Shown: one piece after another, positions 1-8,168 of the stretch
Position numbering within the stretch: position 1 is the first letter of the stretch
Layout of the letters: the number at the start of each line of letters is the position of its first letter
DNA from: Mucilaginibacter sp.
GTDB taxonomy: Bacteria > Bacteroidota > Bacteroidia > Sphingobacteriales > Sphingobacteriaceae
Length of the DNA stretch: 64,000 bases
Direction of reading: 5' to 3'
Assembly: GCA_025352225.1 (NCBI GenBank)
Contig: JANXTT010000024.1
Coordinates: forward strand, 1 to 64,000
Made by a program: the position numbers and the translations under genes
Notes under the pieces: model-generated
Seen by the model: only the letters and a program-made list of their open reading frames with translations
What the model was told of the DNA's origin: nothing
Databases searched by the model: none

Positions 1-187
1 AACCATACCCATAAATACCCACGTCCGTTTTTGTACTTGGTACCTGATACCAACGACCTGATACAAACTAACAATACCCATAAATACCCACGTCCGTTTT
101 TGTACTTGATACTTGATACTAGCTACTTGATACTAATTATCAGCTACTTGATACTAACTAAAACCTATCACACAAATACATATATAA
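1..187. repeat. Direct repeats and TTGATACT reiterations upstream of pyrC
   Basis: No reading frame is seen here. A 35-base unit starting ATACCCATAAATACCCACG occurs at 5-39 and again at 74-108. It is followed by reiterated TACTTGATACT blocks (103-120, 124-134, 145-155), with AGCTACTTGATACTAA repeated exactly at 121-136 and 142-157. The block ends about 30 bases before the dihydroorotase start. It looks like slippage-prone intergenic sequence; any regulatory role is unproven. Confidence 0.8.
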
Positions 188-1519
188 ATGCCTACTATCC
201 TTATTAAGCAAGCAACCATAGTAAATGAGGGCCTGGAATATCTGGCCGACATATTAATAAAAGACGGTTTAATTGAACGTATAGCCCCAGAAATTAATCA
301 ACCCGCAGACAGGGAGATCAATGCTGAGGGTTTACACCTTTTGCCCGGCTGTATTGACGACCAGGTGCACTTTCGCGAACCGGGGTTAACCTATAAAGCT
401 GATATCTATACAGAATCGCGGGCAGCCGTAGCCGGGGGGATTACCTCGTTTATGGAGATGCCTAATACAGTGCCCAATACACTTACACAGCAACTACTGG
501 AAGATAAATACCAGATCGGGGCAAAAAAATCGCTGGCAAACTACTCCTTTTTTATGGGGGCATCAAACGATAACCTCGACGAAGTATTGCGTACCGATGC
601 CAAAAAAGTATGCGGTATAAAAGTGTTTATGGGCTCATCAACAGGGAATATGCTGGTTGATAACCGCGATACCTTAGAGCGGATATTTACAGAATCGCCC
701 ATGCTTATAGCCACGCATTGCGAGGATGAGGCCACCATAAAACATAACCTTAACCATTATAAGCAATTGCTTGGGGATAACATCCCGGTTAGGATGCACC
801 CCAAAATACGTACTACCGAAGCTTGTTACCTTTCCTCATCAATGGCGGTTGATCTGGCAAAAAAGCACGGCACCCGGTTGCATGTGCTGCATATCTCCAC
901 CGAAATTGAAACTCACCTGTTTGACAATACCATCCCCCTAAAAGATAAACGCATTACCGCCGAGGCCTGTATACATCACCTCTGGTTTAGCGATGAAGAT
1001 TATACGGATAAAGGGAACTTTATAAAGTGGAACCCGGCGGTTAAAACCGTGGCCGACCGCGCAGGTATATTAAAAGCTGTTTTAGACGGGCGCATTGATA
1101 TTATTGCTACCGACCATGCCCCGCATACCCTGGACGAAAAATTAAAACCATACCTGGAAGCACCTTCGGGCGGTCCACTGGTGCAGCATGCCCTGCCCGC
1201 CATGCTCGACTTATGCTACTACGGTAAACTAACGTTGGTACAAGTGGTAGAAAAAATGGCGCATAACCCGGCCATCTGCTTTAAAATTGAAAAACGTGGC
1301 TTTATACGCGAGGGGTATTGGGCCGACCTTGTACTGGTTAATTTAGAAAAGCCAACAACCGTAACCAAACAAAACCTTTTATACAAATGCGGCTGGAGCC
1401 CCTTTGAAGGCAAAACATTCCAATCGGCTATAACACATACCATAGTGTCGGGCAATTTGGTTTGGGCGAATGGTGCTTTTGTAAGCGATGAAAGTGGGAT
1501 GAGGTTAAGTTTTGAGTAG
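188..1519 (+). CDS. pyrC: Dihydroorotase (amidohydrolase family)
   Basis: Catalyses the reversible cyclisation of N-carbamoyl-L-aspartate to dihydroorotate in pyrimidine biosynthesis, in the cytosol. The 443-residue length fits the long amidohydrolase-type enzyme. Visible motifs are DDQVHFREPG near residue 57, a GIKVFMG segment that could hold the carboxylated lysine, THCED, HVLHIST and the late IIATDHAPH that carries the catalytic aspartate. The first histidine of the usual HxH metal pair is glutamine here (Q59). I recall the same DDQVHFREPG wording in other Bacteroidota dihydroorotases, so I read it as a lineage variant and not as loss of activity. The gene stands alone; the next gene downstream is very different in composition. 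Confidence 0.92.
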   Translation: MPTILIKQATIVNEGLEYLADILIKDGLIERIAPEINQPADREINAEGLHLLPGCIDDQVHFREPGLTYKADIYTESRAAVAGGITSFMEMPNTVPNTLTQQLLEDKYQIGAKKSLANYSFFMGASNDNLDEVLRTDAKKVCGIKVFMGSSTGNMLVDNRDTLERIFTESPMLIATHCEDEATIKHNLNHYKQLLGDNIPVRMHPKIRTTEACYLSSSMAVDLAKKHGTRLHVLHISTEIETHLFDNTIPLKDKRITAEACIHHLWFSDEDYTDKGNFIKWNPAVKTVADRAGILKAVLDGRIDIIATDHAPHTLDEKLKPYLEAPSGGPLVQHALPAMLDLCYYGKLTLVQVVEKMAHNPAICFKIEKRGFIREGYWADLVLVNLEKPTTVTKQNLLYKCGWSPFEGKTFQSAITHTIVSGNLVWANGAFVSDESGMRLSFE

Positions 1520-1571
1520 GGGTGGAAGTATTTCATTTGGCAATTACCTTAAATAAAAATGGAAAAAATTT

Positions 1572-2027
1572 ATGAGTACCCAAACAACGAAAATTTTTAT
1601 TTATAACTTTATTTTTATAGTTATTAATATATTGTTAATTGTGTTATTCAATTTAAAAAGTAGAGATCATTGGATGTTTCAATTTCTACTTTTTATTTGG
1701 TCTTTAGGCTTAATTCTTATTTCTTTCCTTGTCAGTTATACAGTGAAAGCGTATTCCTTAACAAGAAAACTTTATTTAAATTTAATAATAACATACGCAC
1801 TAACTATTTTTCCGGTAACAGCTTTTATAGCTTTAATAAATCCTGAACATATTAGTTTTTTCAAAAAGATATTAAATTTCTACTGGGATTTAGAAAATTT
1901 TAAGTTTTTTGCAGTTCCTTATATCATAAGTGCGGTGACAACTTTAATTATTTTTTTTCGTTTTAATAAAAAACATAATTTAATAGTTAAATCACTGAAA
2001 AAATCGTCCGTTTGTAATGACGATTAA
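1572..2027 (+). CDS. Hypothetical four-helix membrane protein
   Basis: I do not recognise this 151-residue protein. It has about four hydrophobic segments (roughly residues 10-28, 35-56, 68-90 and 113-130) and a lysine-rich tail (NKKHNLIVKSLKKS), so an inner-membrane location is likely. The coding sequence is conspicuously AT-rich compared with pyrC before it and later genes, which suggests recent acquisition or weak constraint. The ATG at 1572 follows a purine-rich stretch (AAAAATGGAAAAAATT) that may act as the ribosome site. No partner gene is evident. Confidence 0.6.
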   Translation: MSTQTTKIFIYNFIFIVINILLIVLFNLKSRDHWMFQFLLFIWSLGLILISFLVSYTVKAYSLTRKLYLNLIITYALTIFPVTAFIALINPEHISFFKKILNFYWDLENFKFFAVPYIISAVTTLIIFFRFNKKHNLIVKSLKKSSVCNDD

Positions 2028-2028
2028 G

Positions 2029-2062
2029 TTTGCATTTTTTATTCCTTTTTTATGTACTTTTG
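2029..2062 (+). promoter_or_regulatory. Candidate Bacteroidota promoter for the 2092 gene
   Basis: TTTG at 2029-2032 and TACTTTTG at 2055-2062 match the Bacteroidota sigma-A pattern (-33 TTTG, -7 TAnnTTTG) with 22 bases between. The start codon lies 29 bases downstream. Motif match only. Confidence 0.45.
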
Positions 2063-2091
2063 AATATTACTCCTATTAAAAACCAATTAAC

Positions 2092-2448
2092 ATGAAAAAG
2101 TATTTATTATTATCATTAGTAATGGTGCTATCATTAGCAAGCACCCAGGCGCTTACAAAACTTAAAGACGGACAATTAACCGGGTACATTGGCGATGCCA
2201 TGTGTGCCGGTAAAGGGAAAGCAAATACGGCTAAACATGCGGCTTGCGCGGCAAAATGCATTAAAGGCGGTGCAGCAGCTGTTTTGGTAGTAGGCGATAA
2301 AGTTTATAAAATAGCCAACCAGGCTAAAGCAGTAAAATTCGCAGGTAAAAAGGTAACTGTTGACGGTAAAATAACCGACGATAGTATTGAAATTGCCACT
2401 ATTACAGTAGTTAAAGAAGATAAAGAAATAAAAGAAGAAAAAGACTAA
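2092..2448 (+). CDS. Small secreted protein with GYIGDAMC and HAACAAKC motifs
   Basis: A 118-residue protein with a clear Sec signal peptide (MKKYLLLSLVMVLSLASTQA). The mature part has GYIGDAMCAGKGK, then HAACAAKCIKGGAAAVLVVGDKVYKIANQ, and finally a charged, lysine/glutamate-rich tail. The arrangement of cysteines ahead of a 'VLVVGDKVYKIANQ' strand resembles small exported proteins common in Bacteroidota that carry a short-chain DNA/metal-like OB-type fold; this is a loose resemblance and no function is claimed. Three cysteines and one histidine could bind a metal. It has its own candidate promoter and is followed by a strong hairpin, so it is probably monocistronic. Confidence 0.75.
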   Translation: MKKYLLLSLVMVLSLASTQALTKLKDGQLTGYIGDAMCAGKGKANTAKHAACAAKCIKGGAAAVLVVGDKVYKIANQAKAVKFAGKKVTVDGKITDDSIEIATITVVKEDKEIKEEKD

Positions 2449-2469
2449 CGCCCAGGATTTGTTTCTGTT

Positions 2470-2500
2470 AAAACCCGGTTTATTGCAAAGGCCGGGTTTT
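2470..2500. terminator. Bidirectional terminator hairpin
   Basis: AAAACCCGG (2470-2478) pairs with CCGGGTTTT (2492-2500) around a 13-base loop. It lies between the convergent genes ending at 2448 and 2519, and has a T tract on one side and an A tract on the other, so it can serve both strands. Confidence 0.75.
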
Positions 2501-2518
2501 AAATGGTTTGCAAATAAT

Positions 2519-3124
2519 CTATTTCCACCTGATGGAGCAACCTATAGCCTTGGTGCTTGTTGTTAAAATGGCTTTACCACTTAGCAACGCATTAACCGCT
2601 GCCTGTACATAATTGGTACGATTAGGGTTTGTGCCTTCGGTATCATTATCAATAGCGCCTATGTATTTAACAACGTTACCCTTGTCTGTTTTTTGGAGTA
2701 CATAAACATTAGGAGTGGCTCTGGCACCGTAAGCCCGGGTAACGTTCTGGGCTTCGTCTATGGCATATGGAAAAGTATACTTCATATCAGTGGCCCGTTT
2801 CTTCATATTGTCAAATGAATCTTCGGGGATACTTACCGGGTCGTTAGGGCTGATAGCTATAACAGGATAGCCTTTGGTGGCGTACATTTTATCCAGGCCC
2901 ATAATACGGGTTTCGTAAGCTTTGGCATAGGGGCAATGGTTACAGGTAAACACCACAATATATCCCTTTGCCAATTTGTAGTTGGATAATGATACCGTTT
3001 TACCATCCACATTTTTAAGTTTAAAATCAATGGCGATATCACCAACTTTATATCCCGGAGCGCCGCCTTTAAACGCAAACAATCCGGTAACGGTTAATAT
3101 TAAAACTGCGAATACGTTTTTCAT
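2519..3124 (-). CDS. Thioredoxin-fold redoxin family protein with CNHC motif
   Basis: An exported peroxiredoxin-like/thioredoxin-fold protein of 201 residues. An N-terminal signal segment (MKNVFAVLILTVTGLFA) precedes the fold. The text PGYKVGDIAIDFKLKNVDGKTVSLSNY is the usual redoxin opening, and the redox motif is CNHC at C61/C64 (VVFTCNHCPYAKAYE). A cis-proline-like position occurs in GARATPNVYVL. The motif CxHCPY is typical of the PRX-like1 subgroup, whose substrate is generally unknown. It is 8 bases downstream of the TlpA-like gene on the same strand, so the two are probably cotranscribed and act in the periplasm. Confidence 0.85.
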   Translation of the reverse strand: MKNVFAVLILTVTGLFAFKGGAPGYKVGDIAIDFKLKNVDGKTVSLSNYKLAKGYIVVFTCNHCPYAKAYETRIMGLDKMYATKGYPVIAISPNDPVSIPEDSFDNMKKRATDMKYTFPYAIDEAQNVTRAYGARATPNVYVLQKTDKGNVVKYIGAIDNDTEGTNPNRTNYVQAAVNALLSGKAILTTSTKAIGCSIRWK

Positions 3125-3132
3125 GGTAGTTA

Positions 3133-3621
3133 TTATTTATTGGTTTGGTAAATTTGGTTAAGCTCGGCGTAAGTAAGTTCATGCTCATAAAACTTGCGAA
3201 TATGCTTTTTAGCGTTAATTACCAGCGTAGCAGGTAAGGCACCGCTCCAGCTTTTATCAACCTGATCAATAAACTCCTGTTCGTTAGTTTTATCGGCCAA
3301 AAACACATCTACAGCCATTTTATGTTTAATTACAAAGGGGATAACCGCGCTTTTTAGCTTTGATTTAAAATCCATGCTCACTAACAGCACTTTAAGCGGC
3401 TGGTCGTTATAAGCGGCCTGTAACTTATCAAAATTAGGCAGTTCTTTTACACATGGCCCGCACCAGGTGGCCCAAAAGTTAACCACATATACGGTATCCT
3501 GGTTCTCAATGCGTTTGTTGAGTTGGGCCATAGTAATCAGGTTAACGGTTTTTGTTTGGGCATGCAAACTATAACATACCGTTAACAATAAAATGGCAAA
3601 CATTGATTTCATAATATTCAA
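3133..3621 (-). CDS. TlpA/ResA-like thiol-disulfide oxidoreductase
   Basis: A 162-residue periplasmic thioredoxin-like protein with a signal peptide ending near YSLHA. The active site is WCGPC (C54, C57) in the context NFWATWCGPCVKELPNFDKL, which is characteristic of TlpA/ResA proteins that reduce disulfides in exported proteins, including apocytochrome c haem motifs. It lies directly upstream of a second thioredoxin-fold gene and 50 bases downstream of the sirtuin gene. Because the window also holds a cytochrome c maturation locus, a role in that pathway is possible, but the genes are 17 kb away and this is only inference. Confidence 0.88.
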   Translation of the reverse strand: MNIMKSMFAILLLTVCYSLHAQTKTVNLITMAQLNKRIENQDTVYVVNFWATWCGPCVKELPNFDKLQAAYNDQPLKVLLVSMDFKSKLKSAVIPFVIKHKMAVDVFLADKTNEQEFIDQVDKSWSGALPATLVINAKKHIRKFYEHELTYAELNQIYQTNK

Positions 3622-3671
3622 TTTAGTATAAAACGTATTAAAGGTTTATTTATGATAAGCCATTAAAATAC

Positions 3672-4415
3672 CTACCTGCCACCCATTAGCTCATCAACCA
3701 GTTTAGGCACGCCAACCGTTGCTGTAGCTTCTATTTTGGTGAGGTTACCCACATTGTTTATTGCCGGTATTTTAGGGTCGATAACGTATTTAGTAACCTG
3801 TTTTGGTACAAAATTAATCAGGCCCGATGCCGGGTACACCGCCAGCGAGGTACCAATCAGGATAAACAAATCGGCCATGCTGCAAATGCCGGCGGCAGGC
3901 TCTATCATGGGCACGGGTTCGCCAAACCATACCACATGGGGCCTTAACGGCGATCCTAGTTTGCATACCTTATCCATACCCAGTTCCCAACCGATAATGG
4001 GGTAAGTAAGCTTGGCCCGTTTACTTGATTGCGAACGGGTAATAATACCATGCAGATGCACTACGTCTGTAGATCCTGCCCGCTCATGCAGATCGTCAAT
4101 ATTTTGGGTAATAATAATTACCTTATACCGTTCCTCCAGCTTTGCCAGGGCCAAATGGGCGGCGTTTGGCTGAGCCGCTAACACAGCTTTGCGCCGTTGG
4201 TTATAAAAATCCTGCACCAGTTTAGGGTTGCGCTCCCAGGCTTCGGGGGTGGCTACGTCTTCGATGTTATAGCCTTCCCAAAGGCCATCACTATCCCGAA
4301 AGGTTTGCAAGCCACTTTCCGCGCTGATGCCTGCCCCGGTTAACACTACAACAGTTAGCTTCCCATCAGGCTGAAGGGGCACGTTTTGATCTGCATACTT
4401 GTTTTCTTCTTCCAT
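3672..4415 (-). CDS. cobB: SIR2-family NAD-dependent protein deacylase (sirtuin)
   Basis: Predicted to remove acyl groups from lysines with consumption of NAD+. The NAD site is VVLTGAGISAESGLQTFRDSDGLW, followed by TQNIDDLHERAG and the catalytic histidine H122 in VVHLHG. Y71 and R74 (FYNQRR) match the YxxR pair that in class III sirtuins such as E. coli CobB and SIRT5 recognises succinyl or malonyl lysine. The four zinc cysteines usually found after LHG are absent: the stretch ITRSQSSKRAKL has none and only C151 remains before LRPHVVWFGE. I believe this zinc-less form is common in Bacteroidota. The gene starts 35 bases after cobU, so the two are probably one transcript. Confidence 0.9.
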   Translation of the reverse strand: MEEENKYADQNVPLQPDGKLTVVVLTGAGISAESGLQTFRDSDGLWEGYNIEDVATPEAWERNPKLVQDFYNQRRKAVLAAQPNAAHLALAKLEERYKVIIITQNIDDLHERAGSTDVVHLHGIITRSQSSKRAKLTYPIIGWELGMDKVCKLGSPLRPHVVWFGEPVPMIEPAAGICSMADLFILIGTSLAVYPASGLINFVPKQVTKYVIDPKIPAINNVGNLTKIEATATVGVPKLVDELMGGR

Positions 4416-4450
4416 AGATCGGTTGTTGGTTCAACTTATATTCACTTTAA

Positions 4451-4981
4451 CTATTTCTCCGCTCTTAGCGGGTTGGCGGGCAATTCCAAAGGTAAGCCCG
4501 AAACCATAAAAATAGCTTTATCTGCCCGTTGTGCAATATACTGATTGATCCAGCCTTGCAGGTCGGCAAACTTTCTGCCAATTTCAGTATCGGCGTGCAT
4601 ACCCATCCCAATCTCGTTAGATATGATAATCCAGGTGGCATCAATAGCGGCCAGTTTATCAAACTCCACTTTAATACGGGCCAGGGTATCGTCCACCTCC
4701 GTATATTTTGTATCGGCAAAAAAGTTGGTGAGCCATAGGGTAACGCAATCAAGCACCACAACCCTGCCTTGTACTGCCATTGCCGATGGGTAGCGTTCTT
4801 CCTCCATGTTTTCCCAACGCTCATCTCTGTCTTGCTGATGGCGTTTTATGCGCTGCTCAAAGTCGGCGTCCCATTTACGGGCCGTAGCCAGGTAAACCGG
4901 GTTATCACTTAAACCCAGCGCCAGCTTTTGTGCATAACTGCTCTTGCCCGATCGGGTGCCGCCCGTAATGTAGTAAATCAT
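4451..4981 (-). CDS. cobU: Adenosylcobinamide kinase / cobinamide-phosphate guanylyltransferase
   Basis: A bifunctional enzyme of nucleotide-loop assembly for cobalamin: it phosphorylates adenosylcobinamide and then transfers GMP. The 176-residue length is standard. The P-loop is GGTRSGKSS at residues 7-15, and RIKRHQQDRDERW carries the histidine (H48) expected to form the guanylylated intermediate. DCVTLWLTNFF and SNEIGMGMHADTEIGRKFADLQGW are further CobU signatures. No other corrin assembly gene (cobS, cobT, cobC) is in the window, so this part of the locus points to salvage. It lies downstream of the riboswitch-headed btuB/DUF6580 unit, separated from it by a hairpin. Confidence 0.95.
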   Translation of the reverse strand: MIYYITGGTRSGKSSYAQKLALGLSDNPVYLATARKWDADFEQRIKRHQQDRDERWENMEEERYPSAMAVQGRVVVLDCVTLWLTNFFADTKYTEVDDTLARIKVEFDKLAAIDATWIIISNEIGMGMHADTEIGRKFADLQGWINQYIAQRADKAIFMVSGLPLELPANPLRAEK

Positions 4982-5036
4982 AATGCCTTTATCCCCTTAT
5001 GGGGAAATTAATGTGCTTTATAAAATCAAATATGTC

Positions 5037-5070
5037 ACAAAAAAAGCGATGAGATCATCATCGCTTTTAG
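5037..5070 (-). terminator. Intrinsic terminator after the DUF6580 gene
   Basis: AAAAGCGATGA (5042-5052) pairs perfectly with TCATCGCTTTT (5058-5068) around a five-base loop. On the minus strand the hairpin is followed by about seven U residues, so it should end the btuB-DUF6580 transcript, with cobU expressed by read-through or from its own start. Confidence 0.8.
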
Positions 5071-5086
5071 TTTTAATACCTTGTTA

Positions 5087-5665
5087 TTAAACCGCTAGTT
5101 CTTTATTGGTTCGCAGTATAGTGTATTTACTTTTAGCCAGTTCAAACCCTCCAAATAGCATTGCGCTAAATACCAGGTTACCTAATAACATGTTCTTTTC
5201 AAATGGGATAGCAGCAATCAATGATTGACCGTAGCCTATCAAACTTTTAGAATACATGGTACCATGCAACCATGGGTCAATATCGGTTATTAACCAATGC
5301 ACCGCTACGGATGCGAACGATGCAACTACAACACTGCCTACATTTACCTTTTTTAGTAACGAGCCAATTAATACCATAATTGCAAAAGCGGCGTATACCC
5401 ATAATGCACCGCTGTAAAACAGCATGAGTTTGTTAAAGTAAATATAGTCTACCACTACATCGCTAATAAAAAGCGTCATTAAAGGCACTAAGTAGGCTTT
5501 CCATTTATCAGAAAAATAGGCACCTCCAAACATGGCTATGGCACCAATTGGTGTAAAGTTACCCCAGCCCGTTAGGTGGTCAATATTAATTAAACGTGTT
5601 GCGGCAGCACCAACGATCATTAAAATGAGTATGCTGTTGCGGATATTTATTTTTTGTAATGACAT
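5087..5665 (-). CDS. DUF6580-family putative transport protein, B12-linked
   Basis: A 192-residue integral membrane protein with about five to six hydrophobic segments. The text RLINIDHLTGWGNFTPIGAIAMFGGAYFSDKW, with NFTPIGAIALFGG-type wording, is the hallmark of the DUF6580 family. The architecture resembles the substrate-binding (S) component of ECF vitamin transporters: small, all-helical, no ATPase domain. It follows the BtuB-like receptor by about 70 bases with no terminator between them, and both lie behind a cobalamin riboswitch. I infer a role in moving cobalamin or cobinamide, or a corrin-related metal, over the inner membrane. No ATPase or T component is adjacent, so a shared energising module or another mechanism would be needed. 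Confidence 0.8.
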   Translation of the reverse strand: MSLQKINIRNSILILMIVGAAATRLINIDHLTGWGNFTPIGAIAMFGGAYFSDKWKAYLVPLMTLFISDVVVDYIYFNKLMLFYSGALWVYAAFAIMVLIGSLLKKVNVGSVVVASFASVAVHWLITDIDPWLHGTMYSKSLIGYGQSLIAAIPFEKNMLLGNLVFSAMLFGGFELAKSKYTILRTNKELAV

Positions 5666-5735
5666 AACTTTTATTGTTGATGTAAAATTACCTAAATGTT
5701 AGTTAATATTAAAACTTATCTATAGCGTTTTGCTT

Positions 5736-7685
5736 TTAGTTAAATATATATTTAATGCCTCCAAATACATTAAAACCGCGTGTGTTGTAGCCTATCCAGT
5801 CAACATATTTTTCGTTAAACAGATTTTTAATGTCAAAATAAATATTGAACTTTTTTGTTGCCTGCAGTTGTAAGTGGGCATCCACCAAATTATACTGCGG
5901 TAAACCTTCAACTCTCACATACGGTGCAACGCCCAAAAAATGTATGTCGCTTCTATCGCCGGTGTATTTATAATTCAATCCTATTGATAACGCTTTTACC
6001 GGCTGACAAGATACGCTTGCCCCGTAGGTATTTTTAGGGCGGCGAAGTAATACATTCGTTTCTGCACCATTGGCATTTGTTTGCTTACCCACTACATATG
6101 CTGCAAAGGCAGAGAAAGATACATCTGCAAGCTTTAAATTAAGTTCGCTTTCAAATCCTTTATCGTCTTCAAAGCTTCCGTTTTGGTAATGAGATGCAAA
6201 AGTGGTTGGGTCGGTATAGAAATAAATTACATCGCTGGTTTTTCTCTTATAAAATTCGGTATTGATAGATAGTATGTTTTGAATTATCTGGAGGTCAAAG
6301 CCAACTTCGTACGATGTTGTAGTTTCGGGCTTTAAATCTATCGTTCCATATTGCGAAAACAACTGGTAGAGGGATGGTGCTTTAAAAGCCGAGGCCATAC
6401 TTGCAAAAATCTTGTACCTACCGTCAAACAGAATTGATGGGTTTATAGTGTAGGTAAAGTTGTCGCCATATTTGGTATGGTGGTTATAGCGGCCACCTAG
6501 TTCCATGTGAAATAAATCCGACTTGAAAAACAGCGAACTGTACGCGCTTGTAATGCTATTAGAGCTTTTAATGGCGGGCGCGTTTGGTGAATAGGTATCC
6601 ACATATAATTGATCTGCATAGCTATATTTAAAGTCGCCACCACTGGTAATGTCAAAATAATCACCAAAATTATAGTTAACAACGCTCTCAATATTAGTTA
6701 TTCGGCCAAGGTTTTTACTTGTAAAATAGTACTTACTGTCAGAACCTGTCTTTGTAAAATTATTCGAAACATTGTTTTGTGATGCGTTTAAAACAAATGT
6801 CCCTTTTGGTAATACAACTTTAGCACCTAAGCCACCAAATAAAAAGGTACGGTCAAACGTGTAGTCGTGCGCATCATTAAATGAGCCATTGTCAGAATCT
6901 CCTGCATTATTGGTGGCCTGAACATTGGCATTGAACACCAGCTTTTGCGATACCGGCGTATTAAAGTTTGCACTGATTGATTTTTGCCTGAAGCCGTTCG
7001 GCGAGAATGTATTATTGCCAGAAGGATCGGCGGCGGTTGAAAACCCGCGCGAATTTGTGCCCGAAAGGGTGATTGCCACCCCGGTGTTATTAATTTGCCC
7101 GTTTAACCCTAACGCACCCTGGTACGTTTCATAACTTCCGGCACCTAGTTGCAGGGTGCCTGCTAATGCTTGTTTTAATGCTTTTTTAGTGATGATATTG
7201 ATTACACCGGCAACCGCGTCAGACCCATACAAGGTTGAATTACTTCCGCGCAATATCTCAATCCGTTCTATCTGATCCGTAGGAAATGCGTTAAGATCAT
7301 AAGCCCCTCCAATTGAAGATGCATCGTTCACCGGAAACCCATCTATTAAAATCAATGTGTTACCCGAGTTGGCCCCTCTGATATATACATCAGAACTTAC
7401 ACCCCGGTTATTTTCAGCTCCGGAAAACGTTATCCCGGGCACTGTATTCAACAGTGCCGGCACTGTTTTTCCTTGCGATTGATTAATTTGCTCACTTGTA
7501 ATAACGGTTACTACCCGGCCTATGTCCGATAGTTTTTTTTGCGATCGGGTAGCAGTAACTACAACTTCGTTCAAGTTTTTAACTGTGTCTTGTTTTTTTG
7601 CGCTTTGCGCTCGGCCCGCATTTACCTGCAGTGCCAGTTGTGCAAACCCCAGGCTTGCCGCAACTACTAAATGTTTTTTTTTCAT
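5736..7685 (-). CDS. btuB: BtuB-like TonB-dependent outer-membrane receptor for cobalamin
   Basis: An outer-membrane receptor for vitamin B12 or a related corrinoid. I chose the ATG at 7685 (MKKKHLVVAASLGFAQLALQVNAGRAQ), not the track's 7712, because it gives a clean signal peptide. A TonB-box region (KNLNEVVVTATRSQKK) is followed by the plug (LLNTVPGITFSGAENNRGVSSDVYIRGANSGNTLILIDGFPV, then RIEILRGSNSTLYGSDAVAGVINIIT). The rest is a 22-strand-type barrel with an aromatic C-terminus (GGIKYIFN). The 5' leader contains a cobalamin riboswitch, which gives the substrate assignment; the protein sequence alone would only say TonB receptor. It is the first gene of the unit with DUF6580. Confidence 0.9.
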   Translation of the reverse strand: MKKKHLVVAASLGFAQLALQVNAGRAQSAKKQDTVKNLNEVVVTATRSQKKLSDIGRVVTVITSEQINQSQGKTVPALLNTVPGITFSGAENNRGVSSDVYIRGANSGNTLILIDGFPVNDASSIGGAYDLNAFPTDQIERIEILRGSNSTLYGSDAVAGVINIITKKALKQALAGTLQLGAGSYETYQGALGLNGQINNTGVAITLSGTNSRGFSTAADPSGNNTFSPNGFRQKSISANFNTPVSQKLVFNANVQATNNAGDSDNGSFNDAHDYTFDRTFLFGGLGAKVVLPKGTFVLNASQNNVSNNFTKTGSDSKYYFTSKNLGRITNIESVVNYNFGDYFDITSGGDFKYSYADQLYVDTYSPNAPAIKSSNSITSAYSSLFFKSDLFHMELGGRYNHHTKYGDNFTYTINPSILFDGRYKIFASMASAFKAPSLYQLFSQYGTIDLKPETTTSYEVGFDLQIIQNILSINTEFYKRKTSDVIYFYTDPTTFASHYQNGSFEDDKGFESELNLKLADVSFSAFAAYVVGKQTNANGAETNVLLRRPKNTYGASVSCQPVKALSIGLNYKYTGDRSDIHFLGVAPYVRVEGLPQYNLVDAHLQLQATKKFNIYFDIKNLFNEKYVDWIGYNTRGFNVFGGIKYIFN

Positions 7686-7789
7686 GTTGTTGTGAGTTTT
7701 AGCCCACAGCATACAGAAATGAAGAGTTTGGAATGGAACAACCCCGACGGTAAGGCATTCACACTCATGCTTCTATCCCCGAAAGCTAT

Positions 7790-7990
7790 GAATAATATAA
7801 TGCTTATGGCAGGTCTTCTGGCTCGTCCTGGCGTTGAAGTCTTCCCATCTGTTACCAAATAGTGACTTTGTTATTCAACTAGGCTTTTTACTTTTTAAAG
7901 TTACAAACCCGGACTTACAGCTGCGGGACAGCTCCGGATTTACACCGGATTCCCTTTTAATCTCTTCGCTAAAGCGAAAAAAACCGAAAG
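7790..7990 (-). ncRNA. Cobalamin (adenosylcobalamin-type) riboswitch
   Basis: Reading the minus strand, the leader shows AAGGGAATCCGGTGTAAATCCGG, then AGCTGTCCCGCAGCTGTAAG, and later GAGCCAGAAGACCTGCC, the classical B12 box. These are the conserved core elements of the cobalamin riboswitch in the right order and spacing. It lies between a -7-like promoter element at 7996-8003 and the btuB start, so binding of cobalamin should lower expression of btuB and the following gene. The 3' boundary (expression platform, roughly 7700-7800) is not resolved by eye. Confidence 0.95.
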
Positions 7991-7995
7991 CGGTG

Positions 7996-8003
7996 CAAAA
8001 GTA
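7996..8003 (-). promoter_or_regulatory. Candidate -7 element for the riboswitch transcript
   Basis: TACTTTTG on the minus strand matches TAnnTTTG. A TTTC lies 19 bases upstream where TTTG would be expected. Transcription would begin just before the riboswitch core, which fits its position. Confidence 0.5.
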
Positions 8004-8168
8004 GCATAAGTTATAACAATACGAAAGTTGCCCTGGTGTTTAATTATTACTAAGCATATTTACGAGGCTAAGCCATTAGCTCAGGTGATAAATATTTTCA
8101 TTGAAAGAAAACCAATTGGCCTGTTTTAGGTTGTTATTGATACATTACCATTAGAAAAAAACATTGTT

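Noticed and set aside
1-187. Repeats considered as a CRISPR array
   Set aside because: Unequal units, no regular spacers and no cas genes.
7671-7862. 63-residue plus-strand ORF over the btuB leader
   Set aside because: It covers the B12 box and the btuB start; the riboswitch explains the sequence better.
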